Assembly: GCA_033816765.1 (NCBI GenBank) | Contig: CM066287.1 | Span: 5,146,001 to 5,210,000 of the forward strand | DNA: 64,000 nucleotides | Reading direction: 5' to 3' | From: Nothopassalora personata | Lineage: Eukaryota; Ascomycota; Dothideomycetes; Mycosphaerellales; Mycosphaerellaceae | Shown here: piece by piece, positions 25,198-36,583 of the stretch | Layout of the letters: every line of letters starts with the position of its first letter | Position numbering within the stretch: position 1 is the stretch's first letter | The notes under the pieces: model-generated | Databases searched by the model: none | What the model was told of the DNA's origin: nothing | The model's input: the letters and a program-made list of their open reading frames with translations, nothing else | Translations under genes and position numbers: made by a program

Positions 25198-25601
25198 TGT
25201 TACGGAATGATTCCCGCTAGACCCTAGAATCATTAGACAAGACATACACGTGACCAGATCCTACCTAAGCGCTCAGACTTAGAGCGATCAGACTGCTTAT
25301 GCTTAGACTGATTAGACTGCTTATGCTTAGACTAATTAGACTGATTACCGAGATCTACGAATCTCCTTTATATTTAGGAACGCTAGAAACCCTTATAGTT
25401 CTAATGCGTTCAACTCACTATTTAATATCACTGTTTAGAATACACTACAACCTAACCTCTACCTCACTGCTGCTTAGTCTTTACGAGACAAGACAGCTAC
25501 TGCTTCATTACTTTCCCTCGACTTCCTATCGGCCCGAGAACAAACCCGATTAAGCTTGTCTTCTTAACTTGTGATATCATTAGGTTATACTAAACCTAAT
25601 A
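25198..25601 (+). repeat. 5' LTR of element B
   Basis: Begins TGTTACGG and ends CCTAATA (CCTAACA in the 3' copy). A ~24-bp tandem repeat (GCTTAGACTGATTAGACT) lies at 25,291-25,354. The shared promoter block lies at 25,364-25,414, with GCGTTCAA at 25,406-25,413. Confidence 0.92.
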
Positions 25602-25602
25602 G

Positions 25603-25616
25603 CTTTAAACGCCCTC
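25603..25616 (+). promoter_or_regulatory. Putative self-priming primer-binding site of element B
   Basis: CTTTAAACGCCCTC follows the LTR end. TTAAACGC (25,605-25,612) complements GCGTTTAA at 32,015-32,022 in the 3' LTR, and with one RIP change GCGTTCAA in the 5' LTR. No TGG start for a tRNA primer is present. Confidence 0.5.
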
Positions 25617-25620
25617 TACG

Positions 25621-27680
25621 ATAGGAGACCGATAGAGTAAACGGGGAACACCCGCCCCTAGTGAAGTAAGTAGAGCCCGACGACCTTAGACCGCGAACGA
25701 TGCTATTAATGCCTTAGCTACTTATATAGGCAACGATACCCTTAAGGTTAGTAAGCTAGAATACTACTATAGCGACCGAGACAAGTTCGACACTTGGGTC
25801 TCTTAGATGGATATGTACTTCTTATTCAACTCTATGCCTAAGAACCTTAAGCCTATCTTTGCTACTACCTTCTTAAGAGAACGAGCACAGCATTGGGTTA
25901 AACTATTCCTTAGGAAATACCTAGACAGCAACGGAGAAGACAATGCCGACGGAATCTTTAGGTTATATAACCATCTTAAGCATGCTATGAAGAGCGTCTT
26001 TAGTGTCTCTAATGAGATCGCCACTGCCGTTCGTATCATTTAGCATTTGACCTAGAAGACATCTACTGCCGAATATACTGCGAAATTCTAGGAATACGCG
26101 CAACTCACCGATTAGGACGATAAAGCACTTTAAGTCATGTACCGAAGAGGACTAAAGGAGCATGTTAAGGACGAGTTAATAAGGGACGGTCGGAAGATCG
26201 ATAGCTTAGGCGACCTCGTTAGAGTTACGATCGATCTTAACGACAAGCTCTACGAGAGAGCTATAGAACGACGATACGACTCTAAGGTATCTGGAAAAGC
26301 TAGATATACACTAGGCTACGACAACCGTAATAGAGGCTTCTACGACAACTACAATAATAAGCCTAGGGATAAACTATACTACGGACTATAGCTAATGGAG
26401 CTCGACGTTACCGAGAAAGGTCGTAAGATTAGGAATAGCAACGGGAATAGAGCATCCCGGAGTTCGAAAGAAACACGAACTTACTACGGATGTAGCAAAC
26501 CTAGCCACCTAGTAAGGGACTGTCGCGGTAAGAATATAGTACGCCGCGAACAGTTTAACATAATGCAACCCCGAACTAGTAAATCTAAGAGTAGCGTTAG
26601 ATCTCGAGGAGATACCGACTATACTCGGAGAGTAGGGGAGAGAGCTAGTAATAGAAGCACGACGCCTCTCCTAGACCCCTTAGAAGGACAAGGAGGGTAC
26701 TATAGGTAGTAAATAGTAGTCATTCCATTTAATGCGAAGAACTAACTACGACAGTTTAACATAATAGCACGAAGAGTCGACTACGAGATCGAATCCAAAT
26801 CTCGAAATAGTTATAGAAGCCTTTATTAGCGATTCTATTACTAAGACTCGTGTTAAGTTTACTACGCCGCGAAGTTAGGCGTAGGGTATTAGCCTTAGTA
26901 ACTAAGAGGAACCCTAGGAGCGACGTATAGGCAAAACGCTACGCTCCGAGAAGTAGACATCGACGAATCCTACTTTAACGATAATAGAAGCGATAAGGAA
27001 AACCAAGACCTAGGATGGAACGGATCGTGGTTACCGGAACTATAGGAAGAAAGTTAAGAAACTACCGGGCTAGATACTATCGAGGAAGACTAGGATCCGG
27101 AAGAATTAAGCGAAGAAGATTCCTCCGAAGGAGAAGAGAGCGACACTAACGACGACAATAAACAACTAACCTTTACAATCAATGCACCTAAGAAATTATA
27201 CGATATAATCGTACACCTATAAAGAAGGCACGAAGAATTCCTACCTAAGATAGGCGGACGAAGAATGCTACACTCTATTAAGTTTAACAAGACACTCGAC
27301 ACCCTACGAGGCATAGCCTAGGGATACCCACTTATAGAAATAACCGAGAATCTAGTAACCGCTATTATAGAACGACTACCGATAGGAAGCCGAATAATAG
27401 GTACCGCATACCTTATACCGTTAGGAACATTTATATTAAATCAATTGCGAAACATAGTATAGCACGTACGCGTACTCTACTTAGGAACGTAGAAGATCTA
27501 GGAACGTTACTAAATACAGATGTAGATATAGAAAGGCTCGCGCTAGGTTTAAGCGGAGGCCTCGAGACACGAAGCACGACGTTCCACATGCGAATAGGGA
27601 AAAGGATTAACTCCCTAGGAATAAGCGACCGAAGGGAGTTATACAACATAGAGAAGGCTTAAGTATTACTAACGATAACA
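25621..27680 (+). pseudogene. Gag polyprotein and linker of element B (RIP-inactivated)
   Basis: An ATA at 25,621 (likely a mutated ATG) opens a frame running 375 codons to AAC-TAA at 26,745. It can continue in the same frame to about 27,680 if TAG/TAA are read as RIP-made. Capsid motifs include KFDTWVSQMDMYF and KPIFATTFLRERAQHW. A zinc knuckle (YYGCSKPSHLVRDC, first Cys lost) is at about 26,485-26,525. The linker is acidic (near 27,100). Pol lies in the -1 frame relative to Gag, as in C and D. Confidence 0.8.
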
Positions 27681-30600
27681 GTGTTTCGAACTAAGATTAT
27701 CGTTAACGGGCACAAGACAGATGCTATAATAGATTCCGGAGCAAGCGGGAACTTTACCTCCGAATCATTTGTTATAAGACATAGGATCGCTACCTATAAG
27801 AAGAAAGAGGGTTATAAATTGATCGCGGTAGACGGATTATCCTTACCTAGTGTAGAGCGCGAGACGATACCGCTACCACTTACTATCCAACGGCACTACG
27901 AGGAGATTATCTTAGATATTACTAATATAGCTAGTTATAACATCGTACTAGGTATGCCTTAGTTAAGAAAGCATAATCCAGTAATCGACTAGAGAAGAGG
28001 AGTACTTACATTTAGGGAATGCAATTGCGTTATCGACATTTAGCCTACGTAGCGGTAGCGTTCGCTAGTAGATAAGGCAAAGAGACAGCTAAATAGGATA
28101 TAGCTTGCGCCGACTAGAAGGATAGAAGAACCACCTTCGACCGGGAAAGACACTAGCATAGGGCCGCCGGGTTACGAAGTCACTAGTAGTAATAGAAGTA
28201 ACGCACTATCGAAGGATACTAACATCTTAGAGTTGAGTATTCCTAAGGAGTATCGCAAGTAGTCGCGACTCTTTAAAGAGGAAAGAGGTAAGGATGCCTT
28301 ACCTAAGTACTAACTATAGGATTATAAGATAAACATTTAGCTAGGGAAAGAGCCTCTATAGGGACCCCTATATTAAATGTCTAAGAAAGAGCTGCAGACC
28401 CTACGAGAATAGCTAAAGGAGAAGCTAGCTAAAGGATAGATAAGAAGATCCACCTTAAGTGTAGGAACTCTATGCATGTTCGTTCTAAAAGTAAACGGGA
28501 AGTTACGACTCGTATAAGACTATAGGAAGTTAAACGAGATTATAATTAAGAACCGATACCCGCTACCTAACATCGAAGAAGCATAAGATAGATTAACCGG
28601 ATCGGACTAGTATACGAAGATTAACCTACGAGATGCCTTCTACGCTATACGAATAGCGGAAGGAGAAGAATGGAAAACCGCTTTTAGGACAAGATACGGA
28701 CTTTACGAATTCTTAGTTATGCTAATAGGATTGACTAACGCACCCGCATCCTGTTAGGACCTTATTAACGAGACACTTAGAGACCTACTCAATGTATGCG
28801 TTATCGCTTATATAGACGACATATTAGTCTATACGAAAGGATCCCTTTAGAATTATATAAGACAAGTCTAGGATGTATTCGAACGACTTACGCGTTTAGG
28901 ATTTAAGATAGCACCCGAGAAATGCAAATTCTATAAGAAAGAAGTTAAATTCTTAGGCTTTATTATTAGCACTATAGGGATAACGATCGACCCTGCGAAG
29001 ACATAGTTAATTAGAGAATAGCTAGAACCGAAAACAGTTAAGGACGTATAATTATTCCTTAGACTAGCGAACTATAACCGGAAATTCATTAAGGACTACG
29101 TAAAGACAGCAGTACTAATAACGATGCTTATAAGAAAAGACGTTACCTAGAAATAGGGAAAGGAACAGATTAAAGCGTTTAAGAAACTTAAGGAACAATG
29201 CGCTTTAGCCCCCACGCTTCGACTATTCGATAGTAGTAAGGAAGTCTACATCGAGACCGATGCGTCTAATATAGCAATAGGCGCGTATCTAACATAGACA
29301 CACGATAGGTAGAGACACCTAGTAGCCTATTACTCCCGGAAAATAACTACAGCGGAACAGAACTACGAAATCTATAATAAAGAGCTTCTAGCCATTGTTG
29401 CTGCTATACAACATTAGAGAGTATATGTCGAGGGCCTACCGAAGTTAACGATTCTTTCTAACTATAAGAATCTTACGTACTTCACGACGACGAAAGAACT
29501 TACCCGAAGGCAAGCCCGCTAGTCGGAGCTACTAGGGCAGTACAAGTTCGAAATTAAGTATACTCTAGGAAGAGAGAATAGCCGCGTAGACGCGCTAAGC
29601 CGAAGATGCGACTATATAGAAGGAAAAGAACTAGTGTAACATAAGATACTTAAAACGAACCCCGACGGAAGTCTTAGTGCTAATACGAGAGAATTCAATA
29701 ACATCGTACGGATATTAGGCGACAAGGACGAGCAATTCCCTATATCGTAAGGAAAATACTAAGTACCGAAGGATCGAGAAGAAGAGTATATACGGTAACA
29801 TTACGACGGACTAACTTACGGACACCCTAGAACTTCGAAGACAATAGACCTAATATAACGCAGCTTCTTATTCCTATAGATAAGACTCAAAGTACTACGC
29901 TACATTAAACAATGGGTATACTACTAACGAAACAAGGCTATAAGACATGCAAAATACGGTCACCTATAGTTTAGGACACTACTAACGAAACCATAGGACG
30001 AAGTTATAATAGACTTTATTACGAAACTCCTACCGTTAAAGGACTAAGTTACGAAACAACCATACGACATAATACTAGTTATAGTTAATAGACTTACGAA
30101 ATACGCACACTTTATTCCTACATTAGAAACATATAATATAGAGCAGCTCGGATACCTCGTACTAGATAGACTTATCCGATACTATGGATTCCCTTAAGCG
30201 TGGATAACGGACAGAGACAAGCTATTCACATTAAACTACTAGAAAACGCTTATAGGAACGATCGGAATTAAACATAAGCTATTAATAGCATATTATCTAG
30301 AAATAGACGGACAAACCGAGAGGATAAATTAAACGCTAGAATAATACCTACGACACTACATCAATTACGCACAAGACAACTGGGTTTCATTACTGCTAAT
30401 GGCGTAGATCGCACTAAACAACCACAAATTAGAGACAACTTCAACGACACTATTCTATGCAAACTTTAGTAAAGATCCTAACCTATTTAGAACACCTAGA
30501 TCCTACCTACAAGCCGAAAGAGCAATTGTAACGACGGATACTCTTAAGGAAGTGCATAAAGAAACACGTAAGGCGATCGAAGATGCATAATAAAAACTGT

Positions 30601-31043
30601 CTCGATAACGGCAAGACACGAGAAAAATGGCACCTCTACTAAAAGAGGGGGATAAGGTCTATCTCCTTACAAAAAACTTAAGAACAAGAAGATAGACCAA
30701 GAAACTAGATTACGTTAAGGTCGGACCATTTTTCATCGACAAAGTTATAGGACTAGTCAACTACCGCCTACGACTACCACCTAACGTAAAAATCCACCTA
30801 GTCTTCTATATCTCTAAGCTGGAACCCGTAGACGCTAGAACACCTTACTAAGAGAGCTTCCATTTCGAGCCGGAAGCAGAAAACGAATTTAAAGTCGAAA
30901 AAATCCTAGATAAGAAGGGTTAGCGATACCTTGTTAAATAGAAGGGATACGACAAATTAGAAAATACCTAGGAACTAAAAGAAAACCTACGAAACTGTTA
31001 GTAGAAGATTCGGGAGTATTAAAACGGCGTCTGCTTAAAGTAA
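27660..31043 (+). pseudogene. Pol of element B: PR-RT-RNaseH-IN-chromodomain (RIP-inactivated)
   Basis: The protease is intact over 27,681-27,962 (TDAIIDSGASGNFTSES), giving the DSG active site. RT follows with the catalytic YIDD at about 28,810-28,820, RNase H with ETDAS near 29,255, integrase motifs (TIDF-like, ITDRD near 30,205, TDGQTE near 30,305) and a chromodomain at about 30,890-31,000. Stops are TAG/TAA. If the TAA at 31,041 and the TAG/TAA after it are RIP-made, the frame would run across the antisense tRNA-like sequence and end at TAA-TGA near 31,160. Confidence 0.88.
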
Positions 31044-31081
31044 CTATACTATAAGACATAGTAACTTTTAAGTAGACGGAC

Positions 31082-31154
31082 GACTAGAGTAGGAATCGAA
31101 CCCACGACCTTAAGAGTATAGACAGCTTACGCTCTACCATTGAGCTACCTAGCC
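31082..31154 (-). tRNA. tRNA-like sequence inside element B (antisense to pol)
   Basis: On the minus strand the acceptor stem GGCTAGG pairs fully with TCTAGTC (two G-U). The D-arm is GCTC-AATGGTA-GAGC, an intact A box. The T-arm carries GGTTCGATTCC. The anticodon region (TAAG, 11 nt, CTTA) is abnormal, so identity cannot be given. It is better preserved than the copy in A, and at the same relative place, between chromodomain and accessory ORF. Likely a captured tRNA-derived sequence. Confidence 0.6.
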
Positions 31155-31250
31155 GGTTAATGAGAACAGGGACACAACTTACAAATAAGTACCCTAATAA
31201 GTCTCTACCCCTAGGGACTCGCCCTAAGGCTCCGCTCCGGAAAGCGCCGC

Positions 31251-31667
31251 CTAGTCATTTACGGGCATCTCTAGGATATCCGAGAAGGAGACTAGCGAAG
31301 GCGACGCCTCTACCCCCGACGCCCGCTTAAGAGACGCTAGCTCCTCGCGCGCCTCTTCCTCCTCGAGCTCCTCTAACTCCTTAGCGACGGCATCGTCGGT
31401 ACGACGCTTAGCTAATCGTAGCTGTTTCCGAAGACGGATCTTACGCGTCTTTAGCCGCACCTCCTCCTCTTCAATCCTCTTAAGTTCTAGCTTAAGCTTA
31501 TCGCGCGAATCGCGAAGACGTTCCTACTCCGGACGAGAAAGACGTACATCGCAATCCTTATAGCCTTTTCGAATGCAGGCCGAACACTTCCTAGACCGGG
31601 AACCTACGATACACTTCACTACTGCGCCCGAGGATCGAGACTTCTAACAATTCGTGTATAGAGCCAT
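31251..31667 (-). pseudogene. Antisense accessory ORF of element B: Cys-motif plus charged helix protein
   Basis: A minus-strand frame from ATG 31,667 to TAG 31,251 (139 codons) with only two internal TAG codons. It may start further upstream at an ATA before a Ser-rich stretch, as in A. It encodes CSAC...DC (CX2CX7C) followed by DVRLSRPE, then a long K/R/E/L-rich stretch (likely coiled coil; RLKTRKIRLRKQLRLAKRR) and an acidic part ending SFSDILEMPVND. The last 69 codons remain fully open. Role unknown; nucleic-acid or Gag binding is conceivable. Confidence 0.7.
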
Positions 31668-31806
31668 TTCGATACCGGAAATTTTAGTATCTAGAGTAAG
31701 TCGATAACGGCGTTTGTAGGAGGAAGAAGATATAGTTAACTACTACTACAAGAAATAATAACGGTTTAAGAAGCTTCGGGACGAAGCTAGGCTAAGAAGG
31801 GGATAG

Positions 31807-32209
31807 TGTTACGGAATGATTCCCGCTAGACCCTAGAATCATTAGATAAGACATACACGTGACTAGATCCTGCCTAAGCGCTTAGACTTAGAGCGATTAG
31901 ACTACTTATACTTAGACTAATTAGACTGCTTATGCTTAGACTAATTAGACTAATCACCGAGATCTACGAATCTCCTTTGTATTTAGGAACGCTAGAAACC
32001 CTTATGGTTCTAATGCGTTTAACTCACTGTTTAATATCACTGTTTGGAATACACTATAACCTAACCTCTGCCTTACTGCTACTTAGTCTTTACGAGACAA
32101 GACAGCTACTGCTTCATTACTTTCCCTCGACTTCCTATCGGCCCGAGAACAAACCCATTGAGCTTATCTTCTTAACTTGTGATATCATTAGGTTATACTA
32201 AACCTAACA
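31807..32209 (+). repeat. 3' LTR of element B
   Basis: TGTTACGG...CCTAACA, followed by the duplicated cctaa. Nearly identical to 25,198-25,601 apart from transitions. Promoter block at about 31,973-32,023. Confidence 0.92.
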
Positions 32210-34504
32210 CCTAAACTATAGGTAACCGTATTTTGCATGTCTCGTAGCCTTGTTTCGTTAGTAGTGTACGTATTGTTTAATGTAGCGTAATACCTTAAGT
32301 CTTATCTATAGGAATGAGAAACTGCGTTATATTAGGTCTATTGTCTTTAAAGTTCTAGGGTGTCTATAAGTTAGTCCGTCGTAATGTTATCGTATATATT
32401 CTTCTTCTCGATCCTTTAGTACCTAGTATTTTCCTTACGATATAGGGAATTGCTCGTCCTTGTCGCCTAATATCCGTACGATATTGTTAAATTCTCTTAT
32501 GTTAGCGCTAAGACTTCCGTCGGGGTTCGTCTTTAGTACTTTATGTTACACTAGTACTTTTCCTTCTATATAGTCGCTTCTTCGGCTTAGCGCGTCGGCG
32601 CGGCTATTCTCTCGTCCTAGAGTATATTTAATTTCGAACTTATACTGTCCTAGTAGCTCCGACTAGCGGGCTTACCTTCGGGTAAGTTCTTTCGTCGTCG
32701 TGAAGTACGTAAGATTCTTATAGTTAGAAAGAATCGTTAACTTCGGTAGGCCCTCGATATATACTCTCTAATGTTATATAGTAGTAACAATAGCTAGAAG
32801 CTCTTTATTATAGATGTCGTAGTTCTATTCTACTATAGTTATTTTCCGGGAGTAATAGGCTACTAGGTGTCTCTACCTATCGTGTATCTACGTTAGACAC
32901 GCGCCTATTGCTATATTAGACGTATCGGTCTCGATGTGGACTTCCTTACTACTATCGAATAGTCGAAGCGTAGGGGCTAAAGCGTATTGTTCCTTAAGTT
33001 TCTTAAACGCTTTAATCTGTTCCTTTCCCTATTTCTAGGTAACGTCTTTTCTTATAAGCATCGTTATTAGTACTGTTATCTTTACGTAGTCCTTAATGAA
33101 TTTCCGGTTATAGTTCACTAGTCTAAGAAATGATAATACGTCCTTAACTGTTTTCAGTTCTAGCTATTCTCTAATTAACTATGTCTTCGTAGGGTCGATC
33201 GTTATCCCTATAGTGCTAATGATGAAGCCTAAGAATTTAACTTCTCTCTTATAGAATTTGCATTTCTCGGGTACTGTCTTAAATCCTAAACGCGTAAGTC
33301 GTTTGAATACGTCCTAGACTTGCTTTATATAATTCTAAAGGGATTCTTTCGTGTAGACTAATATGTCGTCTATATAAGCGATAACGTATACGTCGAGTAG
33401 GTCTCTAAGTGTTTCGTTAACAAGGTCCTAATAGGATGCGGGTACGTTAGTTAGTCCTATTAGTATAACTAAGAATTTGTAAAGTCCGTATCTTGTTCTA
33501 AAAGCGGTTTTCCATTCTTCTCCTTCCGCTATTCGTATAGCGTAGAAGGCATCTCGTAGGTTAATCTTCGTGTACTAGTCTAATCCGGTTAATCTATCTT
33601 ATGATTCTTTAATGTTAGGTAGCGGGTATCGGTTCTTAATTGTAATCTCGTTTAACTTCCTATAGTCTTGTACGAGTCGTAACTTCCCGTTTGCTTTTAG
33701 AACGAACATGTATAGAGTTCCTACACTTAAGGTGGATCTTCTTATCTATCCTTTAGCTAGCTTCTCCTTTAGCTATTCTCGTAGGGTCTATAGCTCTTCC
33801 TTAGACATTTAATATAGGGGTCCCTATAGAGGCTCTTTCCCTAGCTAAATGTTTATCTTATAATCCTATAGTTAGTGCTTAGGTAAGGTATTCTTACCTC
33901 TTTCCTCTTTAAAGAGTCGCGACCACTTACGATACTCCTTAGGAATACTTAACTCTAAGATGTTAGTATCCTTCGATAGTGCGTTACTTCTATTACTACT
34001 AGTAACTTCGTAACCCGGCGGCCCTACGCTAGTGTCTATCCCGGTCGAAGGTAGTTCTTCTATCCTTCTATTCGGCGTAAGCTATATCCTATTTAGCTGT
34101 CTCTTTACCTTATCTACTAGCGAACGCTACCGCTACGTAGGCTAAATATCGATAACGTAGTCGCATTCCCTAAATGTAAGTACTCCTCTTCTCTAGTCGA
34201 TTACTAGATTGTGCTTTCTTAACTAAGGCATACCTAGTACGATATTATAACTAGCTATGTTAGTAATATCTAAGATAATCTCCTCGTAGTGCCGTTAGAT
34301 AGCAAGTAGTAGCGGTATCGTCTCGCGCTCTATACTAGGTAAGGATAATCCGTCTACCGCGATTAATTTATAACCCTCTTTCTTCTTATAGGTAGCGATC
34401 CTATGTCTTGTAACAAATGATTCGGAAGTAAAGTTCCCGCTTACTCCGGAATCTATTATAGCATCTATCTTATACCCGTTAACGATAATTTTAGTTCGAA
34501 ACAC
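32210..34504 (-). pseudogene. Element C Pol, N-terminal part (PR, RT, RNase H, start of integrase)
   Basis: Starts at 34,504 with MFRTKIIVNGYKIDAIIDSG, the protease active site DSG, here followed by V instead of A. RT with YIDD lies at about 33,370, RNase H near 32,930, and the HHCC region of integrase near 32,300. It breaks off at 32,210, where B inserted, and resumes at 25,197. Stops are TAG/TAA. Confidence 0.82.
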
Positions 34505-36564
34505 TATTATCGTTAGTAATGCTTAAGCCTTTTCTATGTTACATAACTCCCTTTAGTCGCTTATTCCTAGGGAGTTAATCCTTTTCCCTATTCGTATATA
34601 GAACGTCGTACTTCGTGTCTCGAGGCCTCCGCTTAAACCTAGCGCGAGCCTTTCTATATTTATACCTACATTCGGTAACGTTCCTAGATCTTCTACGTTT
34701 CTAAGTAGAGTACGCGTGCGTATCATACTACGTTACGTAATTCATTCGATATAAATGTTCCTAACGGTATAAGATATCCGGTTCCTATTATTTGGCTCCC
34801 TATCGGTAGTCGTTCTATAATAGCGGTTACTAGATTCTCGGTTATTTCTATAAGTAGGTATCTCTAGGCTATGCCTCGTAGGGTGTTAAGTGTCTTATTA
34901 AACTTAATAGAGTGTAGTATCCTTCGTCCGCCTATCTTAGGTAGGAATTCCTCGTGCCTTCTTTATAGGTATACGATTATATTGTATAATTTCTTAGGTG
35001 CATTAATCGTAAAGCTTAGTTGTTTATTATCGTCGTTAGTGCCGCTCTCTTCTCCTTCGGAGGAATCTTCTTCGCTTAATTCTTCCGGATCCTAATCTTC
35101 TTCGATAGTATCTAGCCCGGTGGTTTCTTAACTTTCTTCCTATAGTTCCGGTAACTATAATCCGTTCTATCCTAGGTCTTAGTTTTCTTTATTGCTTTTA
35201 TCGTTATTAAAGTAGGATTCGTCGATGTCTACTTCTCGGAGCGTAGCATTTTGCCTATACGTTACTCCTAAGGTTCCTCTCGATTGTTAAGGCTAATACC
35301 CTACGCTTAACTTCGCGGCGTAGTAGACTAAACACGAGTCTTAGTAATAGAATCGCTAATAAAGGCTTCTATAACTATTTCGAGACTCGGATTCGATCTC
35401 GTAGTCGACTCTTCGTATTATTATGTTAAACTGTCGTAGTTAGTTCTTCGTATTAAATAGAATAACTACTATTTACTACCTATAGTATCCTCCTCGTCCT
35501 TCTAAGGGGTCTAGGAGAGGCGTCGTGCTTCTATTACTAGCTCTCTCCCCTACTCTCTAAGTATAGTCGGTATCTCCTTAAGATCTAACGCTATTCTTAG
35601 ATTTACTAGTTCGGGGTTGCATTATGTTAAACTGTTCGCGGCGTACTATATTCTTACCGCGGCAGTCCCTTGCTAGGTAGCTAGGTTTACTATATCCGTA
35701 GTAAGTTCGTGTTTCTTTCGAACTCCGGGATGCTCTATTCCCATTACTATTCCTAATCTTACGACCCTTCTCGGTAACGTCGAGTTCTATTAGCTATAGT
35801 CCGTAGTACGGTTTATCCCTAGGCTTATTATTATAGTTGTCGTAGAAGCCTCTATTACGGTTATTATAGCCTAGTGTGTATCCGGCCTTTCCGGATACCT
35901 TAGAATCGTATCGTCGTTCTATAGCTCTTTCGTAGAGCTTATCGTTAAGATTAATCGTGACTCTAACGAGGTCGCCTAAGCTATCGATCTTCCGACCGTC
36001 CCTTATTAACTCGTCCTTAATATGCTCCTTTAGTCCTCTCTGGTACATAACTTAAAGTGCTTCGTCGTCCTAATCGGTGAGTTACGCGTATTCCTAGAAT
36101 TTAGCAGTATATTCGGCAGTAGATGTCTTCTAGGTTAAATGCTAAATAATACGAACGGTAGTAGCAATCTTATTAGAGATACTAAAGACGCTCTTTATAG
36201 TATGCTTAAGATAGTTATATAACCTAAAGATTCCGTCGGCATTGTCTTCTCCGTTGCTATCTAAATATTTCCTAAGGAATGGTTTAACCTAATGTTGTGC
36301 TCGTCCTCTTAAAAAGGTAGTAGTAAAGATAGGCTTAAGGTTCTTAGGCATAGAGTTAAACAAGAAGTATATGTCTATCTAAGAGACCTAAGTATTAAAC
36401 TTGTCTCGGTCGCTATAGTAGTATTCTAGCTTACTAACCTTAAGGGTGTCGTTACCTATATAAGTAGCTAAGGCATTAATAGCATCGTTCGCGGTCTAAG
36501 GTCGTCGGGCTCTACTTACTTCACTAGGGGCGGGTATTCCCCGTTCACTCTATTAGTCTCCTAT
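34505..36564 (-). pseudogene. Gag polyprotein and linker of element C (RIP-inactivated)
   Basis: Starts at an ATA (36,564, likely ATG before RIP) and is colinear with B Gag: 375 codons to TAA at 35,440-35,442, then an acidic linker. A stretch at 35,794-36,048 (GLKEHIKDELIRDGRKIDSL) is still open. The zinc knuckle near 35,670 has lost Cys/His codons. Confidence 0.78.
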
Positions 36565-36583
36565 CGTAGAGGGCGTTTAAAGC

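Larger units (their letters stand above)
25198..32209 (+). mobile_element. Element B: complete RIP-inactivated chromovirus nested in element C
   Basis: A 7.0 kb element with LTRs 25,198-25,601 and 31,807-32,209, and TSD cctaa at 25,193-25,197 and 32,210-32,214. It contains Gag, PR, RT, RNase H, IN, chromodomain, antisense tRNA-like sequence and antisense accessory ORF. It keeps longer open stretches than A or C (for example 26,395-26,709 and 27,681-27,962), as expected for the youngest of the three. Confidence 0.93.

Noticed and set aside
25803..26039. Minus-strand frame opposite B gag
   Set aside because: Mirror of the gag coding sequence on the other strand; the plus strand has the recognisable capsid.
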